Positions 36,839 to 45,202 of a stretch of 64,000 nucleotides of DNA are shown here, one piece after another. Source of the stretch: Bin5 sp965116395 (GTDB lineage: Bacteria; Chloroflexota; Anaerolineae; Caldilineales; Caldilineaceae); contig OZ220684.1 in the NCBI GenBank assembly GCA_965116395.1, positions 1,674,001-1,738,000 of the forward strand, written 5' to 3'. The notes beneath the pieces were generated by a model. The model saw nothing but the letters and a program-made list of their open reading frames with translations, searched no databases and was not told the DNA's origin. The translations under genes were made by a program, and so were the position numbers. Positions within the stretch are counted from its first letter, which is position 1. Every line of letters starts with the position of its first letter.

Positions 36839-37717
36839 TTGCCGGAGACTGCGCGCAGCCCTAAACATGGTGTTATCAAGAGCGGGAACAGTGGACACGG
36901 CCAAAATGTACGCCCCTGGGAAAGCCGCGAGCCAGTGGAATCGGGCCAGGCGTTGAGCGAGCAAGAAGCAGTCACCTTCCTGGAGGGCAGGATCTCGGTG
37001 GCGGCGGCTTTGCGTTCGCCGTATCGCACCGTTCACCGCGTGCTGCTGCGGGCGGACCGGCAGGACAGGGCGATGCGCTGGCTGCAACACCGGGCGCGGG
37101 AGGCCGATGTGCCGGTTGTGCTGGTGTGCGCGGCGGAAATTGACGCCATCACGGAGGGGAAGTCCCACGGCGGGGTCGCGGCGGAGACGGGGCAACGGCA
37201 GTTTGTCCAGATGGAGGAGTTGCTGCCGCGCGGGGGTGGACCGGCCTTTGTGGTGATGCTGGACGGCATTGAAGATCCGTTCAACTTCGGTCAGACGCTG
37301 CGGGCGCTGTACGCGATGGGCGCGCACGGGGTGGCGCTGCGGCCCCGCAATTGGATGAGCGCGGCGGCGACGGTGGCGCGGGCCTCGGCGGGTGCGTCCG
37401 AGTTGATGCCAATGGCGGTTGCCGAGACGGTGGCAGAGGCGGCGGATTTCTACCGTGAGCGGGGATTGACGGTGGCATGCGCCCAGAAGGAGAACGCAGT
37501 TCCGATGGATGAGGCAGATCTGACCGGCCCGCTCTTATTGTTGGTTGGCGGGGAAAAACGGGGCGTTACGCGGTCGTTTGTAAGACAGGCCGATCTGAGC
37601 CTGCAGGTCCCATACGAGAGGGACAGTTTCGAACCTTCTTTGGGCACGACGGCGGCGGCGGCGGCGCTGGCATATGAGGTGATGCGCCAGAGAAAGGGTG
37701 CGCTGGGCGCTGTGTGA
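36839..37717 (+). CDS. SpoU/TrmH-family RNA 2'-O-methyltransferase
   Basis: A 292-residue SPOUT methyltransferase, apparently from TTG 36839. The three family motifs are clear: motif 1 VMLDGIEDPFNFGQTLRALYA, motif 2 LLLLVGGEKRGV and motif 3 VPYERDSFEPSLGTTAAAAAL that closes the SAM-binding knot. The N-terminal 120 residues include a substrate-binding L30e-like region (TVHRVLLRADRQDRAM). The target is tRNA or rRNA ribose; which one cannot be read from sequence. It sits oddly inside the arginine operon between argC and argB. Confidence 0.9.
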   Translation: MPETARSPKHGVIKSGNSGHGQNVRPWESREPVESGQALSEQEAVTFLEGRISVAAALRSPYRTVHRVLLRADRQDRAMRWLQHRAREADVPVVLVCAAEIDAITEGKSHGGVAAETGQRQFVQMEELLPRGGGPAFVVMLDGIEDPFNFGQTLRALYAMGAHGVALRPRNWMSAAATVARASAGASELMPMAVAETVAEAADFYRERGLTVACAQKENAVPMDEADLTGPLLLLVGGEKRGVTRSFVRQADLSLQVPYERDSFEPSLGTTAAAAALAYEVMRQRKGALGAV

Positions 37718-37793
37718 AGCCCGCGCGCGCTATTGTACCGAGTTTTTGTAGTACCCAGGCATCCGGGTTCCAAACATTGCACGAGGCAACTCT

Positions 37794-38615
37794 ATGAAAC
37801 TGAGCGATTCTGACGCGCTTCCCGCTGATCCGGTGGAGGAGGAGGGGCACTATGTCATCGTCCTCAAGATCGGCGGAAATGAGTTGGACGACGAGGCCTT
37901 TCTGTTTGGCCTGGTGCAGGCGGTAAAGAGTTTGCTGCGGGACGGCAAGAGTCCGGTTATCGTGCATGGGGGCGGCAAGACGATCGCCGATTTCCAGAAG
38001 CGGCTTGGGCTGGAAACCCGCTTTATTGAGGGGTTGCGGGTGACGGATGAGGACAGCCTGGATGTAGCGGAGATGGTGCTGAGCGGCCTGATGAACAAGC
38101 GGATTGTGCGGCGGTGCGTGAATGAGGATGTGCGGGCCATCGGCATCAGCGGGGTGGATGACGGCACCGTCTTTGTGGAAAAGATGTGGCATCCGCTGGG
38201 CGACCTGGGGCGTGTTGGCGAGGTGCAGGACGTTGAGACAGGGTTGCTGACCACTCTGCTGGAGGCAGGCATCGTGCCGGTGATAAGCCCGATCAGTGTC
38301 GGGGCTTACGATGGCCTCAGCTATAACGTAAACGCGGATCATGTTGCGGCGGCGATTGCGGCGGCGATGGGCGCGATCAAGTTGATATTTGTCAGCAATG
38401 TGCCTGGTGTTTTGATCGCCGGCCGGGTTGTGCGGGGCATCACCGCAGACCAGTGCGAAGAATGGATCGCTGAAGGAAGCATCAGCGGCGGGATGGTGCC
38501 AAAGGTCAGGAGCGCGGTTGACGCGGTCAGGCGTGGTGTAACGCAAGCAGTCATTACTAATCTGGCCGGTGTCCAGGAAGATGGGGGAACCAGCATCATT
38601 GGGACGGCTGGGTGA
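37794..38615 (+). CDS. argB: Acetylglutamate kinase
   Basis: A 273-residue amino-acid kinase. VIVLKIGGNELDD, PVIVHGGGKTIADFQKRLG, GLRVTDEDSLDVAEMVLSG and the SYNVNADHVAAAIAAAMGA core match ArgB; LIFVSNVPGVL and ISGGMVPKV complete the ATP site. It phosphorylates N-acetylglutamate, second step of arginine synthesis and the usual point of arginine feedback. The N-terminal extension of about 18 residues is short, and the arginine-sensing N-helix of feedback-inhibited hexameric forms is not obvious. Confidence 0.96.
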   Translation: MKLSDSDALPADPVEEEGHYVIVLKIGGNELDDEAFLFGLVQAVKSLLRDGKSPVIVHGGGKTIADFQKRLGLETRFIEGLRVTDEDSLDVAEMVLSGLMNKRIVRRCVNEDVRAIGISGVDDGTVFVEKMWHPLGDLGRVGEVQDVETGLLTTLLEAGIVPVISPISVGAYDGLSYNVNADHVAAAIAAAMGAIKLIFVSNVPGVLIAGRVVRGITADQCEEWIAEGSISGGMVPKVRSAVDAVRRGVTQAVITNLAGVQEDGGTSIIGTAG

Positions 38616-38735
38616 AGGGCGGGGGGAACGGCAGGGGAACTGCGGGGATAGGGAGAAAACGCTTGGCTGGCCTCGGTTTGGGTGACGGATGGCTGAGTGG
38701 TTAATGATAAATATAAGACTCTTCAGGAGGAGAAA

Positions 38736-39923
38736 GTGAACGCAGCGGAAATTATTCAGGACGAAAAGGATTACGTGCTTGGTGTATTCGGGCGGCCGCC
38801 ATTTGTGCTGACGGAAGGCAAGGGCTGCACGGTGTATGACAGCACGGGCAAGGCCTATCTGGACCTGGTGGCCGGTATTGCGGTGAACGTTCTCGGTTAC
38901 AGCGACGACGAAGTGGACCAGGCGATCAAGGAGGCAGCGTCCACTGGTATGTACCATACCAGCAACCTGTATCACACCGAGCCGCACACGCAGCTGGCGA
39001 AGAAACTGTGCGAGACCAGCTTCGCCGACAAGGTGCATTTCTGCCTGTGCGGGGCAAGCGCCAACGAAGGTGCGTTCAAGTTTGCCCGCCGCTACGCCCG
39101 CGAGCACGGCCACGAGGACAAGTATGAGATTCTGGCCTTCAGCGACGCGTTCCACGGGCGGCTGTTCGGGGCACTGGCGGCCACGCCGCGTGAGAAGTAT
39201 CAGCAGCCGTTCGAGCCGCTGATGCCCGGTGTGCGTTTCGCCGCGTTCAACGACCTGGAGGATGCGCGTGCGCAGATGAGCGATAAAGTGTGTGCGATTA
39301 TCGTCGAACCGATTCAGGGCGAAGGCGGCATTAACCCGGCCACACCGGCATTTTTGGAGGGGTTGCGGGCGCTGGCGGACGAATACGGCGCGCTCCTGAT
39401 CTTTGACGAGGTGCAGTGCGGGCTGGGGCGCAGCGGCGATCTGTGGGCCTATCAGGGCTATGGCGTTGAGCCGGATCTGATGAGCGCGGCCAAGCCGCTG
39501 GCAGGCGGCCTGCCGATTGGCGCGATCATGATGAAACAGAAGGTGGCGGATACGATCCATGCCGGCGATCATGCCAGCACCTTTGCCGGCAACCCTTTCA
39601 CCACGCATGTGGCTTCGACGGTGGTGAACCGGGTGTCGAATCCGGAATTCCTGGCAGAAGTGAAGGAGAAGGGCGAGTACCTGATGGAGCTGCTGGCCGA
39701 GTTGAACAGCCCTCATATTCTCGAGATACGGGGCAGAGGCCTGATCGTAGGCATTGAAATGGATATCGAGGCCGGGCCGTTGATGGAGAAGGGGTATGAA
39801 GCCGGTCTGCTGTTGCTGAGCGCGGGCGATAAGATTTTGCGGTTCGTGCCGCCGCTGACGATCAGCAAAGAGGAGCTGGCTGCGGCCGTGTCGAAGTTGG
39901 GCGCGATCCTGCAAGAGGTGTAA
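38736..39923 (+). CDS. argD: Acetylornithine aminotransferase
   Basis: 395 residues from GTG 38736, preceded by AGGAGG at 38725-38730 with five-base spacing; an earlier GTG at 38697 lacks this. Fold-type I class III aminotransferase: VYDSTGKAYLDLVAGIAVNVLG, FCLCGASANEGAFKFAR, IIVEPIQGEGGINPA, LIFDEVQCGLGRSG and AAKPLAGGLPIGA with PLP-binding Lys253. It makes N-acetylornithine; some homologues also serve lysine or GABA routes, but position in the operon supports ArgD. Confidence 0.95.
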   Translation: MNAAEIIQDEKDYVLGVFGRPPFVLTEGKGCTVYDSTGKAYLDLVAGIAVNVLGYSDDEVDQAIKEAASTGMYHTSNLYHTEPHTQLAKKLCETSFADKVHFCLCGASANEGAFKFARRYAREHGHEDKYEILAFSDAFHGRLFGALAATPREKYQQPFEPLMPGVRFAAFNDLEDARAQMSDKVCAIIVEPIQGEGGINPATPAFLEGLRALADEYGALLIFDEVQCGLGRSGDLWAYQGYGVEPDLMSAAKPLAGGLPIGAIMMKQKVADTIHAGDHASTFAGNPFTTHVASTVVNRVSNPEFLAEVKEKGEYLMELLAELNSPHILEIRGRGLIVGIEMDIEAGPLMEKGYEAGLLLLSAGDKILRFVPPLTISKEELAAAVSKLGAILQEV

Positions 39924-40003
39924 GGCAGGCAACCTTTGGTTAGTGGTCAGTGGTCAGTGAACTTCGCTCATTGCGACGTTCCTGGCCGCTGGCAACCGGA
40001 GCT

Positions 40004-40654
40004 ATGAACGAAATCCGCATTCAGCAGGCCGCTGAGGAAGACATCGCCAGCATTGCAGCGCTGGTCAATGGCTTCGCGGCGGAAAATCTGATGTTGCCGC
40101 GGACGGAGGAGAGCATTCTGCAGTCGCTGCCGGACTGGCTGGTGGCGGTTGCGGGCCGTTCACAACTGCTGGGATGCGGCTCTCTGGTGGCGCTGACCGA
40201 GGAGCTGGTGGAGATTCGCTCGCTGGCGGTGGCGGGGCAGGGACAGGGCAAGGGGATCGGCCGGCAGATTGTGCAGGAGCTGGTCCGGATAGCGACTGCA
40301 CGCGGGTATGCCCAGATCTGTGCGCTCACGCTGCAGGAAGCGTTCTTCGAGAAGCTCGGCTTTGAGGTTGTGGATCGTTGGAGCATCAGCCCGAAGCTGT
40401 GGCAGGAATGCATTTACTGCCCCAAATTCCACCACTGTGATGAGATAGCGGTGGCACGCAATCTGACAGACAACCTTGTCAATCAGGCGCGGGCAGCCCA
40501 GACGGCGGCGGCGCCTCTGCTCAAATGGCAGGCGTGGCAACCCTTGAAGCTGGCATATAGCCGCTCAAATAACGATGCGGGAACGCAGGGGACAATGAAC
40601 CGAAAACCGATTCAGTTGCAGGGAAGCTCGCCGCCCAGGGAGGAGGCCGAGTGA
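40004..40654 (+). CDS. ArgA-type N-acetylglutamate synthase (GNAT domain)
   Basis: 216 residues from ATG 40004. A GNAT acetyltransferase with RSLAVAGQGQGKGIGRQIVQELV as the acetyl-CoA loop and CALTLQEAFFEKLGFEVVDR, then WQECIYCPKFHHCDEIAVAR. The CPKFxxCDEIA ending is characteristic of the GNAT domain of ArgA and short-form N-acetylglutamate synthases. It lacks the amino-acid-kinase domain of classical ArgA. It would supply the first acetylated intermediate of the arginine route. The stop overlaps the carA start by GTGA, so translation is coupled. A Met-free tail of about 50 residues after the domain is unexplained. Confidence 0.85.
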   Translation: MNEIRIQQAAEEDIASIAALVNGFAAENLMLPRTEESILQSLPDWLVAVAGRSQLLGCGSLVALTEELVEIRSLAVAGQGQGKGIGRQIVQELVRIATARGYAQICALTLQEAFFEKLGFEVVDRWSISPKLWQECIYCPKFHHCDEIAVARNLTDNLVNQARAAQTAAAPLLKWQAWQPLKLAYSRSNNDAGTQGTMNRKPIQLQGSSPPREEAE

Positions 40655-41853
40655 AGGCCGTTCTTGCCCTGGCCAATGGCCGCATCTTCGATGGCGAAGG
40701 CTTCGGCGCCGAGACGACGGTGGTAGGAGAGGTCGTCTTCAATACCAGTCTGACCGGTTATCAGGAGGTGTTGACCGATCCCTCGTACCGCGGTCAGATG
40801 GTCTGTATGACGGTGCCCCATGTGGGCAATACGGGCGTGAACCGCGAGGATGTGGAGAGCGACCGGCCGCAGGTGACCGCGTTCATCGTGCGCGAGGTCA
40901 GCCCGGTTGTGTCCAACTGGCGCGCGAATGAAAATCTGGGGAGCTATCTGGCGCGGCACAACATTCCCGGCATCAGCGAGGTGGATACGCGGGCGTTGAC
41001 CCGTCTGCTGCGCGAGGAGGGGGTGCTGCATGGCGCGCTCTGCACGGACGGCAGCCGTACGGAGACTGAGCTGATCGAGCTTGCCCGCAGTTGGGAGGGG
41101 CTTGACGGCCGCGATCTGGTGCAGGAGGTGACGTGTGAGGAACCGTTTTACTGGAGCGACGAAACGATGGGCGAATGGACACCGGTGGCATCGGGCGAGG
41201 CCGCGTCGGGCCCGTGGCTAGAGGGCATCGGGCAGACGTCGCCACTGGTGGTGGCCTATGATTTCGGTATGAAGCACAATATATTGCGCCGACTGGCCAG
41301 CCACAATCTGCGGTTGGCGGTAGTGCCGGCGGATATGCCTGCCGAGGAGGTCCTAGCGCTCGATCCTGACGGGATCTTTCTCAGTAACGGGCCGGGCGAT
41401 CCGGCGGGGGTTCCTTACGCGGCCAAGGAGGTTGCGAGGCTGCTGGAGAGCGGCCGGCCGATGTTCGGCATCTGTCTGGGGCATCAGATCATCGGTCTGG
41501 CGCTGGGGGCGGAGACCTTCAAGCTGAAGTTCGGCCATCATGGCGGCAACCAGCCGGTCAGCGATGTAGACAGCGCCAACATCCAGATCACGGCGCAGAA
41601 TCACAATTACGCCGTCGATACAGAGACGCTGCCCTGCAATGTGGAGATCACGCATCTCAATCTGAATGACGGCACGTTGGAAGGGATGCGGCTGACCGAC
41701 CGGCCCGTCTTCTGCGTGCAGTATCACCCGGAAGCCAGCCCGGGCCCTCACGACGCGGACCTGCTCTTTGCCCGCTTTGCGCAGACGGTGCACCGGTTCC
41801 ACGCGGCCAGACGGAAACCAGATGTTCAGCGGCCGGCTGTTCGTGACCTCTAG
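40651..41853 (+). CDS. carA: Carbamoyl-phosphate synthase small subunit
   Basis: A 400-residue glutamine amidotransferase subunit that feeds ammonia to CarB. The N-terminal CPSase domain has GEVVFNTSLTGYQEVLTDPSYRGQ region motifs and HNIPGISEVDTRALTR; the class I amidotransferase domain has FLSNGPGDP, GICLGHQIIGLA with the nucleophile Cys275, and YHPEASPGPHD with the His-Glu pair. It begins inside the preceding gene. carB is not adjacent; the next gene is on the other strand. Confidence 0.96.
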   Translation: MKAVLALANGRIFDGEGFGAETTVVGEVVFNTSLTGYQEVLTDPSYRGQMVCMTVPHVGNTGVNREDVESDRPQVTAFIVREVSPVVSNWRANENLGSYLARHNIPGISEVDTRALTRLLREEGVLHGALCTDGSRTETELIELARSWEGLDGRDLVQEVTCEEPFYWSDETMGEWTPVASGEAASGPWLEGIGQTSPLVVAYDFGMKHNILRRLASHNLRLAVVPADMPAEEVLALDPDGIFLSNGPGDPAGVPYAAKEVARLLESGRPMFGICLGHQIIGLALGAETFKLKFGHHGGNQPVSDVDSANIQITAQNHNYAVDTETLPCNVEITHLNLNDGTLEGMRLTDRPVFCVQYHPEASPGPHDADLLFARFAQTVHRFHAARRKPDVQRPAVRDL

Positions 41854-41885
41854 GCCGACAGCTGAGAACTGGAAAGAGGCGGCGT

Positions 41886-43100
41886 CTACTCTTGCGCAGG
41901 CGCTTCACTTTGGCTCAGGCTACCCGATTCGGTGAGGTAGGCCAGCAGTTTCGTGCGATTTTCTTCACGCCGTTCCTGCGGTGATTTGCTTTCCCATTCC
42001 TCGCGCTTCTTCAGCCGCCTCTCTTTTTCCTCGGGATCGATATTCAAGACGTCATCCAGGCCCGTTCCCGGTGCTGCTATCTCCATATCGGCGGGGATAT
42101 CCACGCCGACCGCGTCCATCACCTCGGCGGCGGCGAAAATGGGGCTTTGTGTGTGCAGGGCCAGGGCGATGGCGTCGCTGGGCCGGGCATCGGTGGCGAA
42201 GCTGTCTTCGCCGCATTTTGCATGTATGGTGGCGTAAAAGGTGTCCTTCTCGAGCGCGGACACCGCCACCGATTCGATGCGCACGCTTGCTTTGTCCAAC
42301 AGGCCGGCCATAAGGCTGTAGGTCATCGGTCGCACAGGCTTCTTCTCTTGCAGATTGAGAGCGATACTATCCGCCTCATAGGGGCCAATCCAGATTGGCA
42401 GCAGGCGACGTTCGCCTTCATGCATAAGAACCAGTATTCGGTGGTCGGGCTCCTGGTCTGGTTTCACGATGTCGAGCACGGTAACGGGGATCATCTGTTT
42501 GCTCCTGGTCTTGTCGGCGGCGGCTGGTCTCGGTTGCAGTTCGGCGAAGGTTGGAAGCAGTTGGTCGCGCAGCTTGCGGCGGGACTTGTGCAGACGCCCT
42601 TTGACGGCGGGCACGCTGATGTGCAAGAGGGAGGCGATCTCGCGCACGCTCATCTGCTCGAAATAGTAGAGGAGGACGGCATCCCGGTTGGCCGGTGACA
42701 GCTGTGCGACAGCCGCCAGGATCAGGCGGTGGGTCTCTGTGGCCTCGGCCGCTTCGTGCGGCTGGGGCGCCTTGTCGGAAAAGGGCAGCGAATCGAAACT
42801 GCGCCCGCCGCTTAGCGTTTCAAGCGACAATGTTTGCACGCGCGGTCGGCGCAGATGGTTCTTGCACAGATTGACGGCGATGCCACACAGCCAGGCGCGG
42901 AAGCTGTCCGGCTTGCGGATGCTGTCCAGGGAGAGATAGGCATGCAGGATGGCTTCCTGGGTCAGCTCCTGGCCTCGCTCCCTGTCACGGACGATGCGAA
43001 TCGCCAATGCGAGCGCAATGGGCTGGTGCCGCACTATCAGTTCATCGAATGCCCGGCGCTCACCTTGTTGGGCGCGGCGCACAAGTTCTTCGTCAGTCAT
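41886..43100 (-). CDS. ECF-type sigma factor fused to bifunctional nuclease (DUF151) domain
   Basis: 404 residues from ATG 43100; a TTG at 43139 is possible. N-terminal sigma region 2 (DEELVRRAQQGERRAFDELI, then RAWLCGIAVNLCKNHLRR) and region 4 (LSPANRDAVLLYYFEQMSV, then HISVPAVKGRLHKSRRKLR) make an ECF sigma. From about 200 a second domain begins: VTVLDIVKPDQEPDHRILVL, then RLLPIWIGPYEADSIAL and TDARPSDAIALAL, the DUF151/BFN fold, described as bifunctional nuclease in plants and found in many bacteria. The tail is charged coiled coil. Sigma and BFN are normally separate; the fusion may let a ligand or RNA control promoter use (inference). Confidence 0.9.
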   Translation of the reverse strand: MTDEELVRRAQQGERRAFDELIVRHQPIALALAIRIVRDRERGQELTQEAILHAYLSLDSIRKPDSFRAWLCGIAVNLCKNHLRRPRVQTLSLETLSGGRSFDSLPFSDKAPQPHEAAEATETHRLILAAVAQLSPANRDAVLLYYFEQMSVREIASLLHISVPAVKGRLHKSRRKLRDQLLPTFAELQPRPAAADKTRSKQMIPVTVLDIVKPDQEPDHRILVLMHEGERRLLPIWIGPYEADSIALNLQEKKPVRPMTYSLMAGLLDKASVRIESVAVSALEKDTFYATIHAKCGEDSFATDARPSDAIALALHTQSPIFAAAEVMDAVGVDIPADMEIAAPGTGLDDVLNIDPEEKERRLKKREEWESKSPQERREENRTKLLAYLTESGSLSQSEAPAQE

Positions 43101-43362
43101 CGACACGGTAAACGTTTCTTCGTTACGCCTTGGCTGCAACTGTCTTACACCTGTAGTTTAGTGGTATAATCTCCGGAAACGGTTACCATGTGTTCATTTG
43201 GCAAAGCGGTTGCGCATTGAACGACGTTGGTGGGAACGTTTTCCCGCCTACGCTCGCTTATTTGGCGCATCATACTCTTTTTACTTCAGACCGCTGCCCC
43301 CCACAGCGCTAATATAGCGAACTGGGAGCGCATTCAACAAGAAGCGCAGGAGAGAAGCCAGG

Positions 43363-45015
43363 ATGAAGACCGACAATCCCCTCTCAGGAACTGCACGCGG
43401 GCTTGCCGCCCGATATCCCATTGTTTCTTTCAGCCTTCTGGTCCTGCTTGCGCTGGCGCTCAGTGCCTGTACGCCGACGTACAGCCCGCAAGTAGGTGTG
43501 CCCACGCGGGCTGTTGTCGAGGTAGAAAGTAGTGAACCGGCGATTACTATTTCGCCGACCTCAGGCTCGGCCGGCGTCTATGTCCAGGTTACCGGCAAGA
43601 ACTGGCCGGTAAGCAGCCTGGTGTTGATCACGCTGCGAGATGACCGCGGCCGCAGCGGCATTCTGGCTGCCAGCACTGCGGACACGGCCGGCACAATCAG
43701 CACCGGTTTTCTCTACCCGATCAGCCCGCGCTGGCTGGCGGCTGGCACGCATACTGTGCTTGCTTACACGTCCGACGGCCAGAACGAGGCGACTGCGCTC
43801 TTCCAAACCGGCGAGGCAGACGAAGTGACCGGCACTGCGACAGCCGCGTCCTCCGGGCAGGGAGCAACGACGGCGCAAGAAGCAGCGACTGCGACCCCTT
43901 CCCCTTCGTCAACGGTTACACCTACGGTTACGCCTACACCCACGCCCTCGGCGACGCCGACGATCACGCCTGCGCCGACGCCGACACCGCTCATCATCAC
44001 CGACTGGCGCGGCGATTACTGGAACAATCCAACCCAGTCGGGACCGCCCGTGCTCACACGCAACGATCTGGTGATCTTCTTCAATTGGGGTGAGGGAACG
44101 CCGGATACCAGCGTGGCCGTGAATCATTTCAGCGCTCGTTGGCACCGTACGCTCAACTTCGACGCCGGCATCTATCGTTTCAACATCGAAGTTGATGACG
44201 GCTTCCGCCTCTACATTGACAACGTTCTGATATTGGATGAGTGGGAAGAGGGCCCGGCGCGCACGTACACTGTCGATGTTCCTCTCAGCACGGGGAGGCA
44301 CACCATCCAGGTGGACTACTTCGAACGCACTGGAGTGGCGCTGATGCGCTTCTGGTGGGAGCGCAACGAATCCTTCAGCGGCTGGAAGGGCGAATACTTC
44401 GGCAACCGGGACCTGCAGGGGAATCCGGCGCTGGTGCGGGACGAACCGCAGATCGATTTTGACTGGGGAGAGGGGAGAGTTGCGCCCAACCTGCCCGCAG
44501 ATCATTTTTCCGCCCGGTGGCAGCGGCGAGTCTCCTTTGATGCCGGCACGTATCGCTTCTTCCTGCGGATGGACGACGGCGCGCGCGTCTTGCTCGACAA
44601 TCAACTGATTCTCAATGATTGGGAGGATGGCGGGGACCGTACAATCAATGTCGATGTGACGTTGCCGGCCGGTGAGCGCGCCATACAGGTCGAGTTTTAC
44701 GAGAATGCCGGGATCGCTCGTGTCGCCTTCTGGTGGGAGCTCGCGCCGACGGATACGCCTACACCGACGCCGACTGTAGAGGCGGAGCCGACGGCTACTG
44801 AGACGCCGACTGAGACGCCGGTGTCAGCGCCTGTCGAGACGCCTACGCCAACCGAGACGGCGGAACCAGTTCCCACTGAGACGCCGACGCCAACCGAGAC
44901 GGCGGAATCAGTTCCCACTGAAACGCCTACCCCGACCGAGACACCGGATTCGGACACTCCGCCGCCGGTCGTTGATCCGGAAGATGCGACGGCCACACCA
45001 ACGGCGACGTCCTAA
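43363..45015 (+). CDS. Lipoprotein with two PA14 domains and Thr-Pro linkers
   Basis: 550 residues. Signal with lipobox LALSAC (Cys36). Residues 55-150 form an Ig-like domain (ITISPTSGSAGVYVQVTGKN). A Thr-Pro linker precedes two PA14 domains (about 210-330 and 345-465), each with WRGDYWNN or WKGEYFGN at its start, FSARWxRxxxFDAGxYRF, the VDDGFRLYIDN / MDDGARVLLDN calcium-site motif and an F-W-W-E end. PA14 domains bind glycans in glycosidases, adhesins and toxins. The C-terminal 90 residues are imperfect repeats of ETPTPTETAE with 36- to 42-base DNA periodicity. Surface glycan binding is the likely role; there is no enzyme domain. Confidence 0.88.
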   Translation: MKTDNPLSGTARGLAARYPIVSFSLLVLLALALSACTPTYSPQVGVPTRAVVEVESSEPAITISPTSGSAGVYVQVTGKNWPVSSLVLITLRDDRGRSGILAASTADTAGTISTGFLYPISPRWLAAGTHTVLAYTSDGQNEATALFQTGEADEVTGTATAASSGQGATTAQEAATATPSPSSTVTPTVTPTPTPSATPTITPAPTPTPLIITDWRGDYWNNPTQSGPPVLTRNDLVIFFNWGEGTPDTSVAVNHFSARWHRTLNFDAGIYRFNIEVDDGFRLYIDNVLILDEWEEGPARTYTVDVPLSTGRHTIQVDYFERTGVALMRFWWERNESFSGWKGEYFGNRDLQGNPALVRDEPQIDFDWGEGRVAPNLPADHFSARWQRRVSFDAGTYRFFLRMDDGARVLLDNQLILNDWEDGGDRTINVDVTLPAGERAIQVEFYENAGIARVAFWWELAPTDTPTPTPTVEAEPTATETPTETPVSAPVETPTPTETAEPVPTETPTPTETAESVPTETPTPTETPDSDTPPPVVDPEDATATPTATS

Positions 45016-45202
45016 CCTCAGTCTGGATAGCAACGGAGGAGGGCCAGGCCGCGGCACACAAATACTCGGTTATCCTGGTCAACGCTGGCCGGTGACGGGG
45101 ATAACGTGTGGGAGAGGGCGTAAAGGGGTTGGAGAGGATGGCCTACGCCAACTGAAGTTGCGGCTGTCAATGGTTCCATCGCAGGGTCTTAAGATACAGT
45201 AG

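Noticed and set aside
37566..39932. 788-codon open frame antisense to argB and argD
   Set aside because: Spans two real genes on the opposite strand; no recognisable domains.
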